NCBI GenBank assembly: GCA_934747325.1
Contig: CAKVGW010000042.1
Location: 1 to 14,436, forward strand
Source of the DNA: an uncultured Candidatus Melainabacteria bacterium
Lineage (GTDB): Bacteria; Cyanobacteriota; Vampirovibrionia; Gastranaerophilales; Gastranaerophilaceae
DNA: 14,436 bases
Direction: 5' to 3'
Shown here one piece after another: positions 6,221 through 13,461 of this stretch. The translations under genes and the position numbers were made by a program. Position 1 is the stretch's first letter. Each line of letters opens with the position of its first letter. The notes beneath the pieces are model-generated. The model was not told the origin of the DNA, ran no database searches, and worked only from the letters and a program-made list of their open reading frames with translations.

Positions 6221-7576
6221 CTATAATTTATTATATTCACTTGTAATCGTATCAACAACTTTTCTATAAGTAATCATGCAGACTTGAGTATATGAATAAC
6301 TGTCAAACATACGACCATAGTTAAAATAGGCCACAGAACCACCATACTTTCCTGCTTGCAAATCTTTTGTTGCGAATTTAGCTAGTTCTTCTTTTGTGTA
6401 TCGCATTTTTGTCATATCATTTGCGTAGTTTTTACCTTCAGTTTTAATGACACTTATTTTTTTAAATGCATTTTTTCTAGCAGTTTCTAATAAGGTTTTA
6501 TTAAGATTTGGATTATATTCTAAAGAACGAGTAACACACTTTGTCAGATCTTCAATCTCTTTAGCATAATTTGGATATAACCACTCTAAATCAATTTTTG
6601 TTTTATTTTCAGTAAAATATAACAAAACAGTAGCATTTTGATTATATAAATCATTATATGTGATATCAGCAACTTGAGCTTTTCCATCTTTTTGAGATGA
6701 CATTCCATAAACATATAAATGTCTATTAGTTCCGCCACAAGCAGGAATAATCTCTGGTGTTGATGGCTCAGTTGGATCTGTTTCCGGTGGATCCGGAGTT
6801 ACAGGTGGTGTAGATGGTGTTTCAGGTACTACTACTTCAACTTGACAAGGTGAATATGCAAATGTTAACATATTAGAATTTAAATCGGTTAATACTTCCG
6901 AGTCTGAAATTGTCACATTCTTTTTTAGTAAAGATTTCCTAGATGCTATATAGGCTCTACCCGCGGGATCTGCAGGAACAACAGTACCATTCGCTGCTAC
7001 CATAAATTTGAAAATATCAGGCTTATCATTATCTGCTGAATAGATAGCATTACTTCCTTTATTTCCATTGATGTCAACATATATATCAGCCTGAAAGGTG
7101 GCGCTGCTGCCATTTGTTGTTATGCTTCTACGTTGTGATACTATCCATTGCATGCCATTAGAGGTTACAAATGAGATATTATTTTTAAAAGTATCATTAG
7201 AATAAGTATAATTTTCTGCTTTGCAATTTGGATTGTTATCACCAAGGGCAAAAGCCAACAAGTTACACAGTTTTGTAGCTCCTTGATAAGCATCAGTGTT
7301 AAAAGGTTCAATTAAAGGCTTTTCCGTGTTAAAAAGAGGATTTTCAGAACAGTTTATATTATTTTCATTCTCACAAGCAGGGTAAATTCGAGAATTTGTT
7401 GCCAAATTTTTAATTGTATCTGCTAAAGTATCATAAACTTTGAGATATATAACTTTGTTTTCGTCAGGCTTTAAATGATTAATAGCTGGCATGATTAATG
7501 CTGTTATAATCCCAATTATGCCTAGTGTTATTAAAACTTCTGCTAATGTGAATCCTTGTTTTTTGTTTATGAACAC
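6221..7576 (-). CDS. Pseudopilin-like protein with prepilin N-terminal methylation motif and large C-terminal region
   Basis: Type IV pilin/type II secretion pseudopilin-like protein. The start is GTG at 7576, with AAAGGAG six bases before it; an in-frame TTG at 7606 would lengthen the leader without a ribosome site. The leader MFINKKQG ends in the prepilin-peptidase site, followed by F9 (methylated after cleavage) and E13, the conserved +5 glutamate, within FTLAEVLITLGIIGIITALI, the membrane and assembly helix. A globular part to about residue 245 contains VDINGNKGSN, like the D-x-NG loop common in pseudopilins. A Pro/Thr/Glu linker at about 248-277 joins a second domain rich in Tyr, Lys and a few Cys, which I cannot place. 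At 451 residues it is much longer than major pilins. No pilus machinery gene is nearby, so it may be a minor pilin or a surface protein displayed by such a system. Confidence 0.85.
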   Translation of the reverse strand: MFINKKQGFTLAEVLITLGIIGIITALIMPAINHLKPDENKVIYLKVYDTLADTIKNLATNSRIYPACENENNINCSENPLFNTEKPLIEPFNTDAYQGATKLCNLLAFALGDNNPNCKAENYTYSNDTFKNNISFVTSNGMQWIVSQRRSITTNGSSATFQADIYVDINGNKGSNAIYSADNDKPDIFKFMVAANGTVVPADPAGRAYIASRKSLLKKNVTISDSEVLTDLNSNMLTFAYSPCQVEVVVPETPSTPPVTPDPPETDPTEPSTPEIIPACGGTNRHLYVYGMSSQKDGKAQVADITYNDLYNQNATVLLYFTENKTKIDLEWLYPNYAKEIEDLTKCVTRSLEYNPNLNKTLLETARKNAFKKISVIKTEGKNYANDMTKMRYTKEELAKFATKDLQAGKYGGSVAYFNYGRMFDSYSYTQVCMITYRKVVDTITSEYNKL

Positions 7577-7582
7577 TCTAAG

Positions 7583-7589
7583 CTCCTTT
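7583..7589 (-). promoter_or_regulatory. Shine-Dalgarno fixing the GTG start of the pseudopilin-like gene
   Basis: AAAGGAG on the minus strand, six bases before GTG at 7574-7576. The match and spacing outweigh the upstream TTG at 7606. Confidence 0.8.
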
Positions 7590-7635
7590 GTTATTAAATT
7601 AAACAAATGTAATAATATTTTATCGTATACTTTAC

Positions 7636-7664
7636 ATGATACAACATATCGTTTGATTTTACAA
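7636..7664 (-). promoter_or_regulatory. Candidate promoter of the pseudopilin-like gene
   Basis: On the minus strand, TTGTAA (7659-7664), 17 bases, TATCAT (7636-7641). It would give a leader of roughly 50 bases before the GTG. The region is so AT-rich that other pairings are possible, for example TTGTAT with AAAATA a little downstream. Confidence 0.35.
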
Positions 7665-7684
7665 TTTTATTTAATATAAAACAT

Positions 7685-7713
7685 TTGAAAATATGATATT
7701 TTATTATTATATT
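7685..7713 (+). promoter_or_regulatory. Candidate promoter of the DegT aminotransferase gene
   Basis: TTGAAA (7685-7690), 17 bases, TATATT (7708-7713), each five of six to consensus. The predicted leader is about 70 bases and carries the inverted repeat at 7717-7742. A weaker pair, TTAACT at 7738-7743 and TATATA at 7761-7766, also has 17-base spacing. Confidence 0.45.
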
Positions 7714-7716
7714 ATG

Positions 7717-7742
7717 AGTTAAGATTATATAAAGGCTTAACT
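7717..7742 (+). promoter_or_regulatory. Inverted repeat in the degT leader
   Basis: AGTTAAG (7717-7723) and CTTAACT (7736-7742) are perfect complements around a 12-base AT-rich centre. The element lies at the expected start point of the stronger promoter, so it could be an operator or a leader hairpin. No poly-T follows, so it is not a terminator. Confidence 0.35.
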
Positions 7743-7789
7743 TTTGTGTGTTACTATTAATATATAGAGAGAAAGTATAGGAGGATATT

Positions 7790-8908
7790 ATGATACCAAT
7801 TTTAGATTCAAAAAGACAATATGCTAAAATAGGAGCAGAAGTTGAAAAAGCAGTTTGTGAAGTTTTACGTTCAGGCTCTTATATTTTAGGACCAAACTGT
7901 AAAGCATTAGAAGCTGAATTAGCAAAATACATCGGATGTAATTACACAGTTGCGTTGAATTCAGGTACAGACGCTTTACATTTAGGTTTAAGAGCTTTAG
8001 ATATAGGTGCAGGTGATGAAGTTATTACTACTGCATTTACATTTGTTGCTACAACTGAAGCTATTGGTATAGTAGGTGCAACTCCTGTTTTTGCTGATAT
8101 TGACCCTGATACATTCAATATTGACCCTAAAAAAATTGAAGAAAGAATTACACCAAAAACAAAAGCAATTATTCCTGTTCATTTATATGGTCAACCATGC
8201 GATATGGATGCAATTATGGACATTGCTAAACGTCACAACTTATATGTAATTGAAGATTGCTGTCAAGCAATCGGTGCAGAATATAAGGGACAAAAAGTAG
8301 GTACATTCGGCGATATCGGATGTTATAGCTTCTATCCGACTAAAAACTTAGGCGGTATGGGTGACGGTGGTTTGATTACCGTAAACAGTGAAAATTTAAG
8401 AAATAGAATTATCGCTCTACGTAACCACGGTGGTGCTGTTAGATATTATCACGATGAAATAGGTGTAAACTCTCGTTTAGACGAAATTCAAGCAGCAATC
8501 TTAAGAATTAAACTTAATTACATTGATGAATGGAACAAAGCTAGAAGAAGCCATGCAAAAACTTATAATGAATTATTTGCAGGATGCCCTGATATTCAAA
8601 CTCCAACTGAATTAGCTGATACTTATTGTGTTTATCACCAATACACAGTTAAAATTCCTAATAGAGATAACATTCACAAAATGTTACAAGAAGCAGGAAT
8701 TGGCGCAATGCTTTATTATCCTGTTCCGTTGCATTTACAAAAAGTTCATGCTCACCTCGGATGGACTAAGGGAATGCTTCCAAACACTGAAAAAGATACA
8801 AAAATGGTTATTTCTCTTCCAATGTTCCCTGAATTAACATTAGAAGAACAAAAGACTGTTGCATCAACTTTAATTGACTGTATCGAAAAATCAAAAGCGT
8901 TAGCTTAG
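7790..8908 (+). CDS. DegT/DnrJ/EryC1/StrS-family PLP aminotransferase
   Basis: Sugar aminotransferase of the DegT/DnrJ/EryC1/StrS family, which moves an amino group from glutamate to a nucleotide-bound keto sugar used for surface polysaccharide, glycoprotein or secondary metabolite building. Family marks in order are the opening IPILDSKRQYAKI, SGSYILGPNCKALEAELAKYIG, NSGTDALHLGLRAL, AFTFVATTEAI, PVHLYGQP, D156 in VIEDCCQAIGA (PLP nitrogen), the Schiff-base lysine K185 in SFYPTKNLGGMGDGG, RNHGG, NSRLDEIQAAILRIKL, and YPVPLHLQ. The 372 residues are full length. AGGAGG lies five bases before ATG, the best ribosome site in the window apart from the pseudopilin one. No other sugar-nucleotide gene is nearby, so the substrate cannot be told; similarity of the opening region to WbpE/FdtB-type 3-aminotransferases is an impression only. 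Confidence 0.93.
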   Translation: MIPILDSKRQYAKIGAEVEKAVCEVLRSGSYILGPNCKALEAELAKYIGCNYTVALNSGTDALHLGLRALDIGAGDEVITTAFTFVATTEAIGIVGATPVFADIDPDTFNIDPKKIEERITPKTKAIIPVHLYGQPCDMDAIMDIAKRHNLYVIEDCCQAIGAEYKGQKVGTFGDIGCYSFYPTKNLGGMGDGGLITVNSENLRNRIIALRNHGGAVRYYHDEIGVNSRLDEIQAAILRIKLNYIDEWNKARRSHAKTYNELFAGCPDIQTPTELADTYCVYHQYTVKIPNRDNIHKMLQEAGIGAMLYYPVPLHLQKVHAHLGWTKGMLPNTEKDTKMVISLPMFPELTLEEQKTVASTLIDCIEKSKALA

Positions 8909-8920
8909 TTGAAAAATGTT

Positions 8921-8953
8921 AAAAAAGCATGTCTTTGTGCGACATGCTTTTTT
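8921..8953 (+). terminator. Rho-independent terminator of degT
   Basis: A 13-bp stem (8921-8933 with 8941-8953) with core GCATGTC/GACATGC, a seven-base loop and a T-run, 12 bases after the stop of the aminotransferase gene. The A-run on the 5' side also makes it usable from the other strand. Confidence 0.85.
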
Positions 8954-8969
8954 TATTTTTAAATATCAA

Positions 8970-9004
8970 AAAAAATGTTGCATTAATTTAATGCAACATT
9001 TTTT
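8970..9004 (-). terminator. Rho-independent terminator of infB
   Basis: A 16-bp stem (8970-8985 with 8989-9004) with core TGTTGCATTA/TAATGCAACA and a three-base loop. On the minus strand a T-run follows the stem. It begins 18 bases after the infB stop. The A and T runs on both sides make it bidirectional in form. Confidence 0.85.
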
Positions 9005-9021
9005 CTTAAACCTAAAATATT

Positions 9022-11589
9022 TTATTCTAATTCAGAACGTTCAATTTGTTCTTCTGTTGTAAATTTAACAATATCGCCCTCTTGAATGTCATTAAATTTA
9101 ACAAAAGATAAACCACATTCAAAACCTTGTGCAACTTCTTTAACATCATCTTTAAATCTCTTAAGCTGATCAACAGCACCTTTAAAGATTTCTTTACCAT
9201 CACGATAGATAGTTGCGGTGTTATTTCTATTAATTTTACCTTCTGTAACGTAGCAACCTGCAATCTTTTGAGTTTTACCGATTGTGAAGATTTGTCTGAT
9301 TTCAACTTGACCTGTAACAACTTCTTTAACTTCAGGAGAAAGAAGTGAAATCATTGTTTTTTCAATATCTTCCAAAATTTGGTAAATAATATCGTATTTC
9401 TTGATTGTTACGCCTTCTCTTTCAGCAGCTGCTAAAGCGTTTGAATCTTCTTTAACTGTGAAACCTAGGATTAAAGCGTTTGAAGCTGACGCCAACATAA
9501 CATCGGCTTCTGAAATATCACCAACACCAACGTGGATAATCTTAGTAACGATTTCTTTTGATTCAAACTGAGCAATCGCTTGAGCAACAGCTTCTGCTGA
9601 ACCGTGAGTGTTAGCCTTGATAATCAAGTTCAATTGTGGAACATCGCCTTCCGCATCGCCTGATTCTCTCCTCATGTGAGCAGGTAACATAGCATCAAGA
9701 CGTTTGTTACGTTCTTTTTCTTTACGCTTATCAACAATTGCTTTCATTTCTTTTTCGTTCTTAACTACTTCAAAGAAATCACCTGCATTTGGAACTTCTG
9801 TTAAACCTAAAATCTCAACAGGAGTTGAAGGTTCAGCCTTAACAATTCTTTCGCCGGAGTCAGAAAGCAATGCTCTTACTCTACCGCAAGCTGTACCAAC
9901 TACGATACAGTTGCCTGTTCTTAATGTACCGTTTTGTACAAGAAGTGTTGCAACAGGACCTTTACCTTTATCCAAGTTAGCTTCAATTACAACACCGGAA
10001 GCTTCTGCTTTAGGGTTAGCCTTAAGGTCTTGTAAATCCGCTACAAGCAAGATGTATTCCAATAATTCGTCAATACCTGTACCTTGCAAAGCTGAAACAT
10101 TTACTGTAATTGTTTCACCGCCCCAAGCTTCAGGAACAAGTCCGTGTTCAGTCAATTGTTGCAATACTCTGTCAGGGTTTGCACCAGGTTTATCGCACTT
10201 GTTAACAGCTACGATAATCGGAACTTCGGCCGCTTTTGCGTGGTTAATAGCTTCAATTGTTTGAGGCATGATACCGTCATCAGCCGCAACAACCAAAATT
10301 GCAATATCTGTTGCTTTCGCACCTCTGGCACGCATTTCTGTGAATGCTTCGTGACCCGGAGTATCTACGAATACGATTTTCTTTTCGTGTTTATTATCTA
10401 GATAAACAGTGTAAGCACCAATAGATTGTGTAATGCCACCAACTTCGGTCGCAACGATTTTGTGTTTAGAAGCACGAATGCTATCCAATAATGTAGTTTT
10501 ACCGTGGTCTACGTGACCCATAATACTTACAACAGGCGCACGTTTTTTCAATAATTTTTTATCAACTTCAGTAAGTGCTTTTTGTTTTTGTTCTTTTTCA
10601 AGCTCTTCTTCCATGAAAGCTTCAATATCTTCTTCAAGAACTTCAAGTTCGTATTCTGCACAAACTTTTTTTATTGTTTCGACATCAATAAGCTGGTTTA
10701 CAGTTGCCATAACACCTTGGAACATCAAGAACTTAACAATTTCAGCCGGTGATTTATGGATTTTATCAGCTAATTCGCTAATTGTCATCGGTTGGTTTAC
10801 TACAATTTGTTTAACTTCTGCGAGTTCTTCTTCTTTGTGTGATTTCTTTTTGTGTTTTTGTGCAGCTGCTTTTTCCAAAGAAATCATTTCTTGGTCTTCT
10901 TTTTTAGAATTGAAATCTTTGTCTTTCTTTTTGCCGTCAACTTTTTTCTTGCCACCGGCTGTGTTACTTTTTCCTTCATAAATTTCTTGAGGAATAATTC
11001 TTCTTTCAACAAGTTTCTTTTCTTGTCCACCTTTGTTGAACGGCTTTCTTTCTCCTCTTTCAGGTCTGTCTGATTTTTCGCCTTCTTTTTTTACTGGCTT
11101 TTGAGGAGCGCGTCTTACTATTTCAATTCTTGATTGATTTTTAGGATATTCAATCTTTGTTCTTTCAACTCTTACAACAGGTTTTTCAGCTTTTTTTATT
11201 TCAGTTTTCTCTTCTTTTGCTTCTTCAACCTTTTCTACTTTTTCAACAGCTTTTGGAGCTTTTCTTACCACTTCAATTCTGCTTACGGGTTTAGCTTTTT
11301 CTACGCGCTCTACTTTAACAGCTTCTGTCTTTTTAACTTCTTTTGATTCCGCTTCCGCTTTTACTTCGTTTGCGGGAGCTTTAGACTTTTTAACAATAAA
11401 TGCTTTTGGTTTAGCATTAGATTTTTTAGGTAAAAGACCTAAATGTTCTTTTAACTTTCGGATTTGAGTTGGAGTTACAGTATTAGAGTGCGATTTCACC
11501 ATAATTTCCACTTCGTTGAACTTTTCTATAACCTCTTTGCTGGTCATTCCAAGTTCTTTTGCTAATTCACTAACTCTAATATTATCCAT
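9022..11589 (-). CDS. infB: Translation initiation factor IF-2
   Basis: GTPase that brings initiator tRNA to the ribosome and promotes subunit joining. The order is an IF2_N helical domain (residues 1-50), a Lys/Glu/Ala/Pro-rich linker (about 55-255), a second IF2_N (from M268, MTISELADKIHKSPAEIVKFL), and the G domain. G1 is GHVDHGKTT at 358-366 (K364), switch I holds GGITQSIGAY, G3 is DTPGH at 409-413, G4 is NKCD at 463-466 and G5 is SALQGTG. Beta-barrel domain II, domain III (NLIIKANTHGSAEAVAQAI, about 650) and the initiator-tRNA-binding C-terminal barrel follow, ending near GDIVKF. It is full length at 855 residues. AAAGGA stands close to the ATG, and the gene starts 16 bases after ylxR. 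Two copies of an RIE[IV]VR[KR]AP motif lie in the linker at 104-111 and 154-161. Confidence 0.98.
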   Translation of the reverse strand: MDNIRVSELAKELGMTSKEVIEKFNEVEIMVKSHSNTVTPTQIRKLKEHLGLLPKKSNAKPKAFIVKKSKAPANEVKAEAESKEVKKTEAVKVERVEKAKPVSRIEVVRKAPKAVEKVEKVEEAKEEKTEIKKAEKPVVRVERTKIEYPKNQSRIEIVRRAPQKPVKKEGEKSDRPERGERKPFNKGGQEKKLVERRIIPQEIYEGKSNTAGGKKKVDGKKKDKDFNSKKEDQEMISLEKAAAQKHKKKSHKEEELAEVKQIVVNQPMTISELADKIHKSPAEIVKFLMFQGVMATVNQLIDVETIKKVCAEYELEVLEEDIEAFMEEELEKEQKQKALTEVDKKLLKKRAPVVSIMGHVDHGKTTLLDSIRASKHKIVATEVGGITQSIGAYTVYLDNKHEKKIVFVDTPGHEAFTEMRARGAKATDIAILVVAADDGIMPQTIEAINHAKAAEVPIIVAVNKCDKPGANPDRVLQQLTEHGLVPEAWGGETITVNVSALQGTGIDELLEYILLVADLQDLKANPKAEASGVVIEANLDKGKGPVATLLVQNGTLRTGNCIVVGTACGRVRALLSDSGERIVKAEPSTPVEILGLTEVPNAGDFFEVVKNEKEMKAIVDKRKEKERNKRLDAMLPAHMRRESGDAEGDVPQLNLIIKANTHGSAEAVAQAIAQFESKEIVTKIIHVGVGDISEADVMLASASNALILGFTVKEDSNALAAAEREGVTIKKYDIIYQILEDIEKTMISLLSPEVKEVVTGQVEIRQIFTIGKTQKIAGCYVTEGKINRNNTATIYRDGKEIFKGAVDQLKRFKDDVKEVAQGFECGLSFVKFNDIQEGDIVKFTTEEQIERSELE

Positions 11590-11605
11590 AAATTTCCTTT
11601 CAAGT

Positions 11606-11863
11606 TTATTTCTCTTTTTTCAGCAAGTCCAAAAGTGTTGCTTTTTCAAGAGTTGCGTTGGTTTTCAACGCTTTATTTAATTTTGATTTTTTTAATGCCA
11701 ATTCTATACAACTCTGATTATAACAAAGATATGCAGATCTGCCAAATGTTTTAGAATTTGGATTTATAACAATTTCTCCGCCATTCTCATTTTTCATAAC
11801 CCTAATAAGATTTTCTCTTGGCTTAAATTCTCCACATCCAACGCATCTTCTTTGTTTATTCAT
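11606..11863 (-). CDS. ylxR: YlxR/RnpM family RNA-binding protein (DUF448)
   Basis: A small basic protein (85 residues) of the YlxR/DUF448 family, usually encoded between nusA and infB; the Bacillus subtilis member binds RNase P RNA and was renamed RnpM. The signature is RRCVGCGEFKPRENLIRV at the N-terminus and GRSAYLC...C further on. Four cysteines (C7, C10, C47, C52) are spaced CxxC and CxxxxC, which may bind metal or simply hold the fold. The lysine-rich C-terminus fits nucleic acid binding. It is the first gene of a ylxR-infB unit; nusA and rimP, its usual upstream partners, are absent, and the next gene runs the other way. There is no Shine-Dalgarno; an extended -10 ends six bases before the ATG, which predicts a leaderless mRNA. 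Confidence 0.93.
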   Translation of the reverse strand: MNKQRRCVGCGEFKPRENLIRVMKNENGGEIVINPNSKTFGRSAYLCYNQSCIELALKKSKLNKALKTNATLEKATLLDLLKKEK

Positions 11864-11869
11864 ATTTTA

Positions 11870-11898
11870 TTTATAACATAAACATTGTTAAAATTAAA
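11870..11898 (-). promoter_or_regulatory. Promoter of ylxR-infB, predicted leaderless
   Basis: On the minus strand, an extended -10 TGTTATAAA (11870-11878) and a poor -35 TTTAAT (11893-11898) 17 bases upstream. Six bases separate the -10 from the ATG at 11863, so the start point coincides with the start codon. Confidence 0.5.
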
Positions 11899-11920
11899 CA
11901 ATTATAATCATATATAGAAA

Positions 11921-11941
11921 GTTAGGCAGTGCATGATCTAC
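11921..11941. repeat. Possible diverged copy of the palindromic intergenic repeat
   Basis: Shares AGGCA, TGC and CTAC blocks with the copy at 13370-13400 but is poorly conserved. The remaining 11864-12075 divergent spacer is very AT-rich. It holds the ylxR promoter and presumably a plus-strand promoter for the coiled-coil gene, of which only a loose TATATATATG near 12041-12050 is visible. Confidence 0.25.
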
Positions 11942-12075
11942 TGTTTTCTGTTTCTGTGAATGTAAACTTATTTAAAAAAAATAGATAAAGATTTGTAACA
12001 AAATTTATATCAAATGAAATTATTATTAACTACTTTTTTTTATATATATGTAAGATTAAAGATAGGATATTATAG

Positions 12076-12921
12076 ATGGCTTTTTTATCATTAACGCTGG
12101 ATAATATTAAAACACAAGGTGCAACATCAACTCAAAATGTTAATAATATTAAAAGTACAAGTGTTTTATCTTCTCCTATTTTAAATTTTAATAATGATTT
12201 ATATACAGTAGATGATAATTCTGAAAATACCACACCTGAACAGATTAAAGAAAAATATCAAGAAAGAGAAAACAGTTTAAAAGCTACAGCAAATGAATAT
12301 GTTAATAATATGCATGAACTTGCAAGTCAAAAGAGTGAAACTGCAAATCAATACATTGAAATGGTAAATGCTTCTATCAAAGAAGTGACAGTATCATTAT
12401 CAACGTTAAAATCAGAATTACAAAATGAAGAAGCAAAAAGTCCGCAAGATACAAATAAAATTGCACAATTGAAAACTCAAGTAGAAAACGAAGAAAATAA
12501 GTTAAAATCTCTTAAAGACGAATTACTAAAATATGAAATGGAAAAAATGTATTGGTCAATGATAGATGAAAATTATGAAAAAGACGTTAATAATTGGGTA
12601 AATATGACTACTGCACAATTAGAGGCCGAATGCAGTCAGGCATTAGAACATTGTCAGCAAAATAATGCAAACACAGGCTTTGTCCCTGCTGAACAAGCTT
12701 CAAAAAAAGGCCTTAATTATAACCTAGATGCTTTGAGCAAAGTAAATACAGAGTATAATGCAAATCCTACTCCTGAAAATAAAGCAAAATTAGCAGCACA
12801 AATAAAAACTGTTCAAACTATTTTTGATGCAAGTGGTAATGAGCTTAAAGAACTTGGTATTTATACCCAAATAAGCAATGTAATGTCAAACATAATTAGC
12901 AGACTAGAATTAAAATTGTAG
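12076..12921 (+). CDS. Hypothetical coiled-coil protein
   Basis: I recognise no family. The 281-residue protein is rich in Asn, Lys, Glu, Thr and Ser, without a signal peptide or membrane segment. Residues 1-50 look disordered. About 55-165 carry long heptad-like helices (EKYQERENSLKATANEY, and LKTQVENEENKLKSLKDELL) that should form a coiled coil. The second half is also mostly helical and ends in ISNVMSNIISRLELKL, an amphipathic tail. Overall it resembles the long helical hairpins of secreted or surface filament proteins, but no secretion signature that I can name is present. AGGA lies eight bases before ATG. It is a single plus-strand gene between the divergent ylxR and the convergent small membrane gene, and its base composition is at the AT-rich end of the window. 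Confidence 0.75.
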   Translation: MAFLSLTLDNIKTQGATSTQNVNNIKSTSVLSSPILNFNNDLYTVDDNSENTTPEQIKEKYQERENSLKATANEYVNNMHELASQKSETANQYIEMVNASIKEVTVSLSTLKSELQNEEAKSPQDTNKIAQLKTQVENEENKLKSLKDELLKYEMEKMYWSMIDENYEKDVNNWVNMTTAQLEAECSQALEHCQQNNANTGFVPAEQASKKGLNYNLDALSKVNTEYNANPTPENKAKLAAQIKTVQTIFDASGNELKELGIYTQISNVMSNIISRLELKL

Positions 12922-12953
12922 TAATGTATTGTATAATTTTTTGCACCATAAAC

Positions 12954-12995
12954 ATTAAAAAAGTGGGAATTGCTTACGCTTTTCTCAACCCTACG
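12954..12995. repeat. Degenerate palindromic intergenic repeat, copy 2
   Basis: On the minus strand: CGTAGGGTTG, AAAAGCGTAAGCA, then TTCCCAC and TTTTTTAAT, in the same order as the copy at 2361-2398. GGG and CCC plus TTG and CAA arms can pair. Like copy 1, it sits between convergent genes, 33 bases after the coiled-coil gene stop. Confidence 0.5.
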
Positions 12996-13019
12996 CAAAT
13001 ATAAATAATTTTCTATCAA

Positions 13020-13355
13020 TTACAACAATCCAATCAAAAACAATATGTATATAATATCGCTTACAATAACATGCTTGTTCTTTTCTGTACTTTTTTGACC
13101 TTTGTTAATGCGACAAATGCTTCGTATCATTTCAACTATATAATATAAACCTGCTAAAGGTAACAATATTAAAACAAGAAATGATATAACTGTAAACAAA
13201 GCTTGTAATTGAACATTTTTGATTGTATCAATAAGGTCGGATAACATCAAAATGATAAAGGTGAATACAAGAAAATAAGACATATTTGCATAGTTTTTTG
13301 AATATAGTCTATATTCATTTAAAACATGCAAAAATTGTATTATTTTATTTTTCAT
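13020..13355 (-). CDS. Small hypothetical membrane protein
   Basis: I recognise no family. The 111-residue protein has about three hydrophobic segments: residues about 27-45 (YFLVFTFIILMLSDLI), 52-77 (FTVISFLVLILLPLAGLYYIV) and 98-111 (SDIIYILFLIGLL), the last running to the C-terminus. A basic loop, RINKGQKSTEKNK, separates the last two and should be cytoplasmic. The start has AAAGGA five to six bases upstream. It lies 106 bases after prfA on the same strand, with a repeat copy between them and another copy beyond its stop, so it need not be part of the prfA transcript. Confidence 0.65.
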   Translation of the reverse strand: MKNKIIQFLHVLNEYRLYSKNYANMSYFLVFTFIILMLSDLIDTIKNVQLQALFTVISFLVLILLPLAGLYYIVEMIRSICRINKGQKSTEKNKHVIVSDIIYILFLIGLL

Positions 13356-13369
13356 TCAGTTCCTTTCTA

Positions 13370-13400
13370 ATTAAGTAGTAGGTCAGGCACTGCCTCTACG
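13370..13400. repeat. Palindromic intergenic repeat, copy 3
   Basis: GTAGGTCAGGCA and TGCCTCTAC (13378-13399) form an imperfect hairpin, and the flanking AATTAAG and CTACG match the ends of the other copies. It is shorter than copies 1 and 2. The rest of the 13401-13461 spacer is AT-rich with a GAAAATTA/TAATTTTC hairpin at 13414-13434 and no gene. Confidence 0.45.
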
Positions 13401-13461
13401 AAATTTATAAAATGAAAATTAAAAAATAATTTTCTATTTTCCACTTTCAATTTTCCATTTA

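Noticed and set aside
7574..7606. TTG start of the pseudopilin-like gene at 7606
   Set aside because: The codons between it and GTG 7576 contain the perfect AAAGGAG ribosome site, and a leader of only eight residues is normal for prepilins.
8628..8837. Open frame nested in another frame of the DegT gene
   Set aside because: It is fully inside a strongly supported aminotransferase and shows no independent signal.
9704..10264. Plus-strand open frame of 186 codons opposite infB
   Set aside because: It is the antisense shadow of the conserved G domain and domain II of IF-2, has no ribosome site and no recognisable protein. The same holds for the other open frames opposite infB (9127-9348, 10144-10401, 10613-11073, 11134-11346).
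11864..12075. A tRNA or small RNA gene in the divergent spacer
   Set aside because: No cloverleaf arms, T-loop GTTCRA motif or terminator hairpin could be found; the stretch is AT-rich promoter-type sequence.
13414..13434. GAAAATTA/TAATTTTC hairpin as terminator of prfA
   Set aside because: The stem is only eight A-T-dominated pairs and is followed by no clean T-run, so it is too weak to call in such AT-rich sequence.
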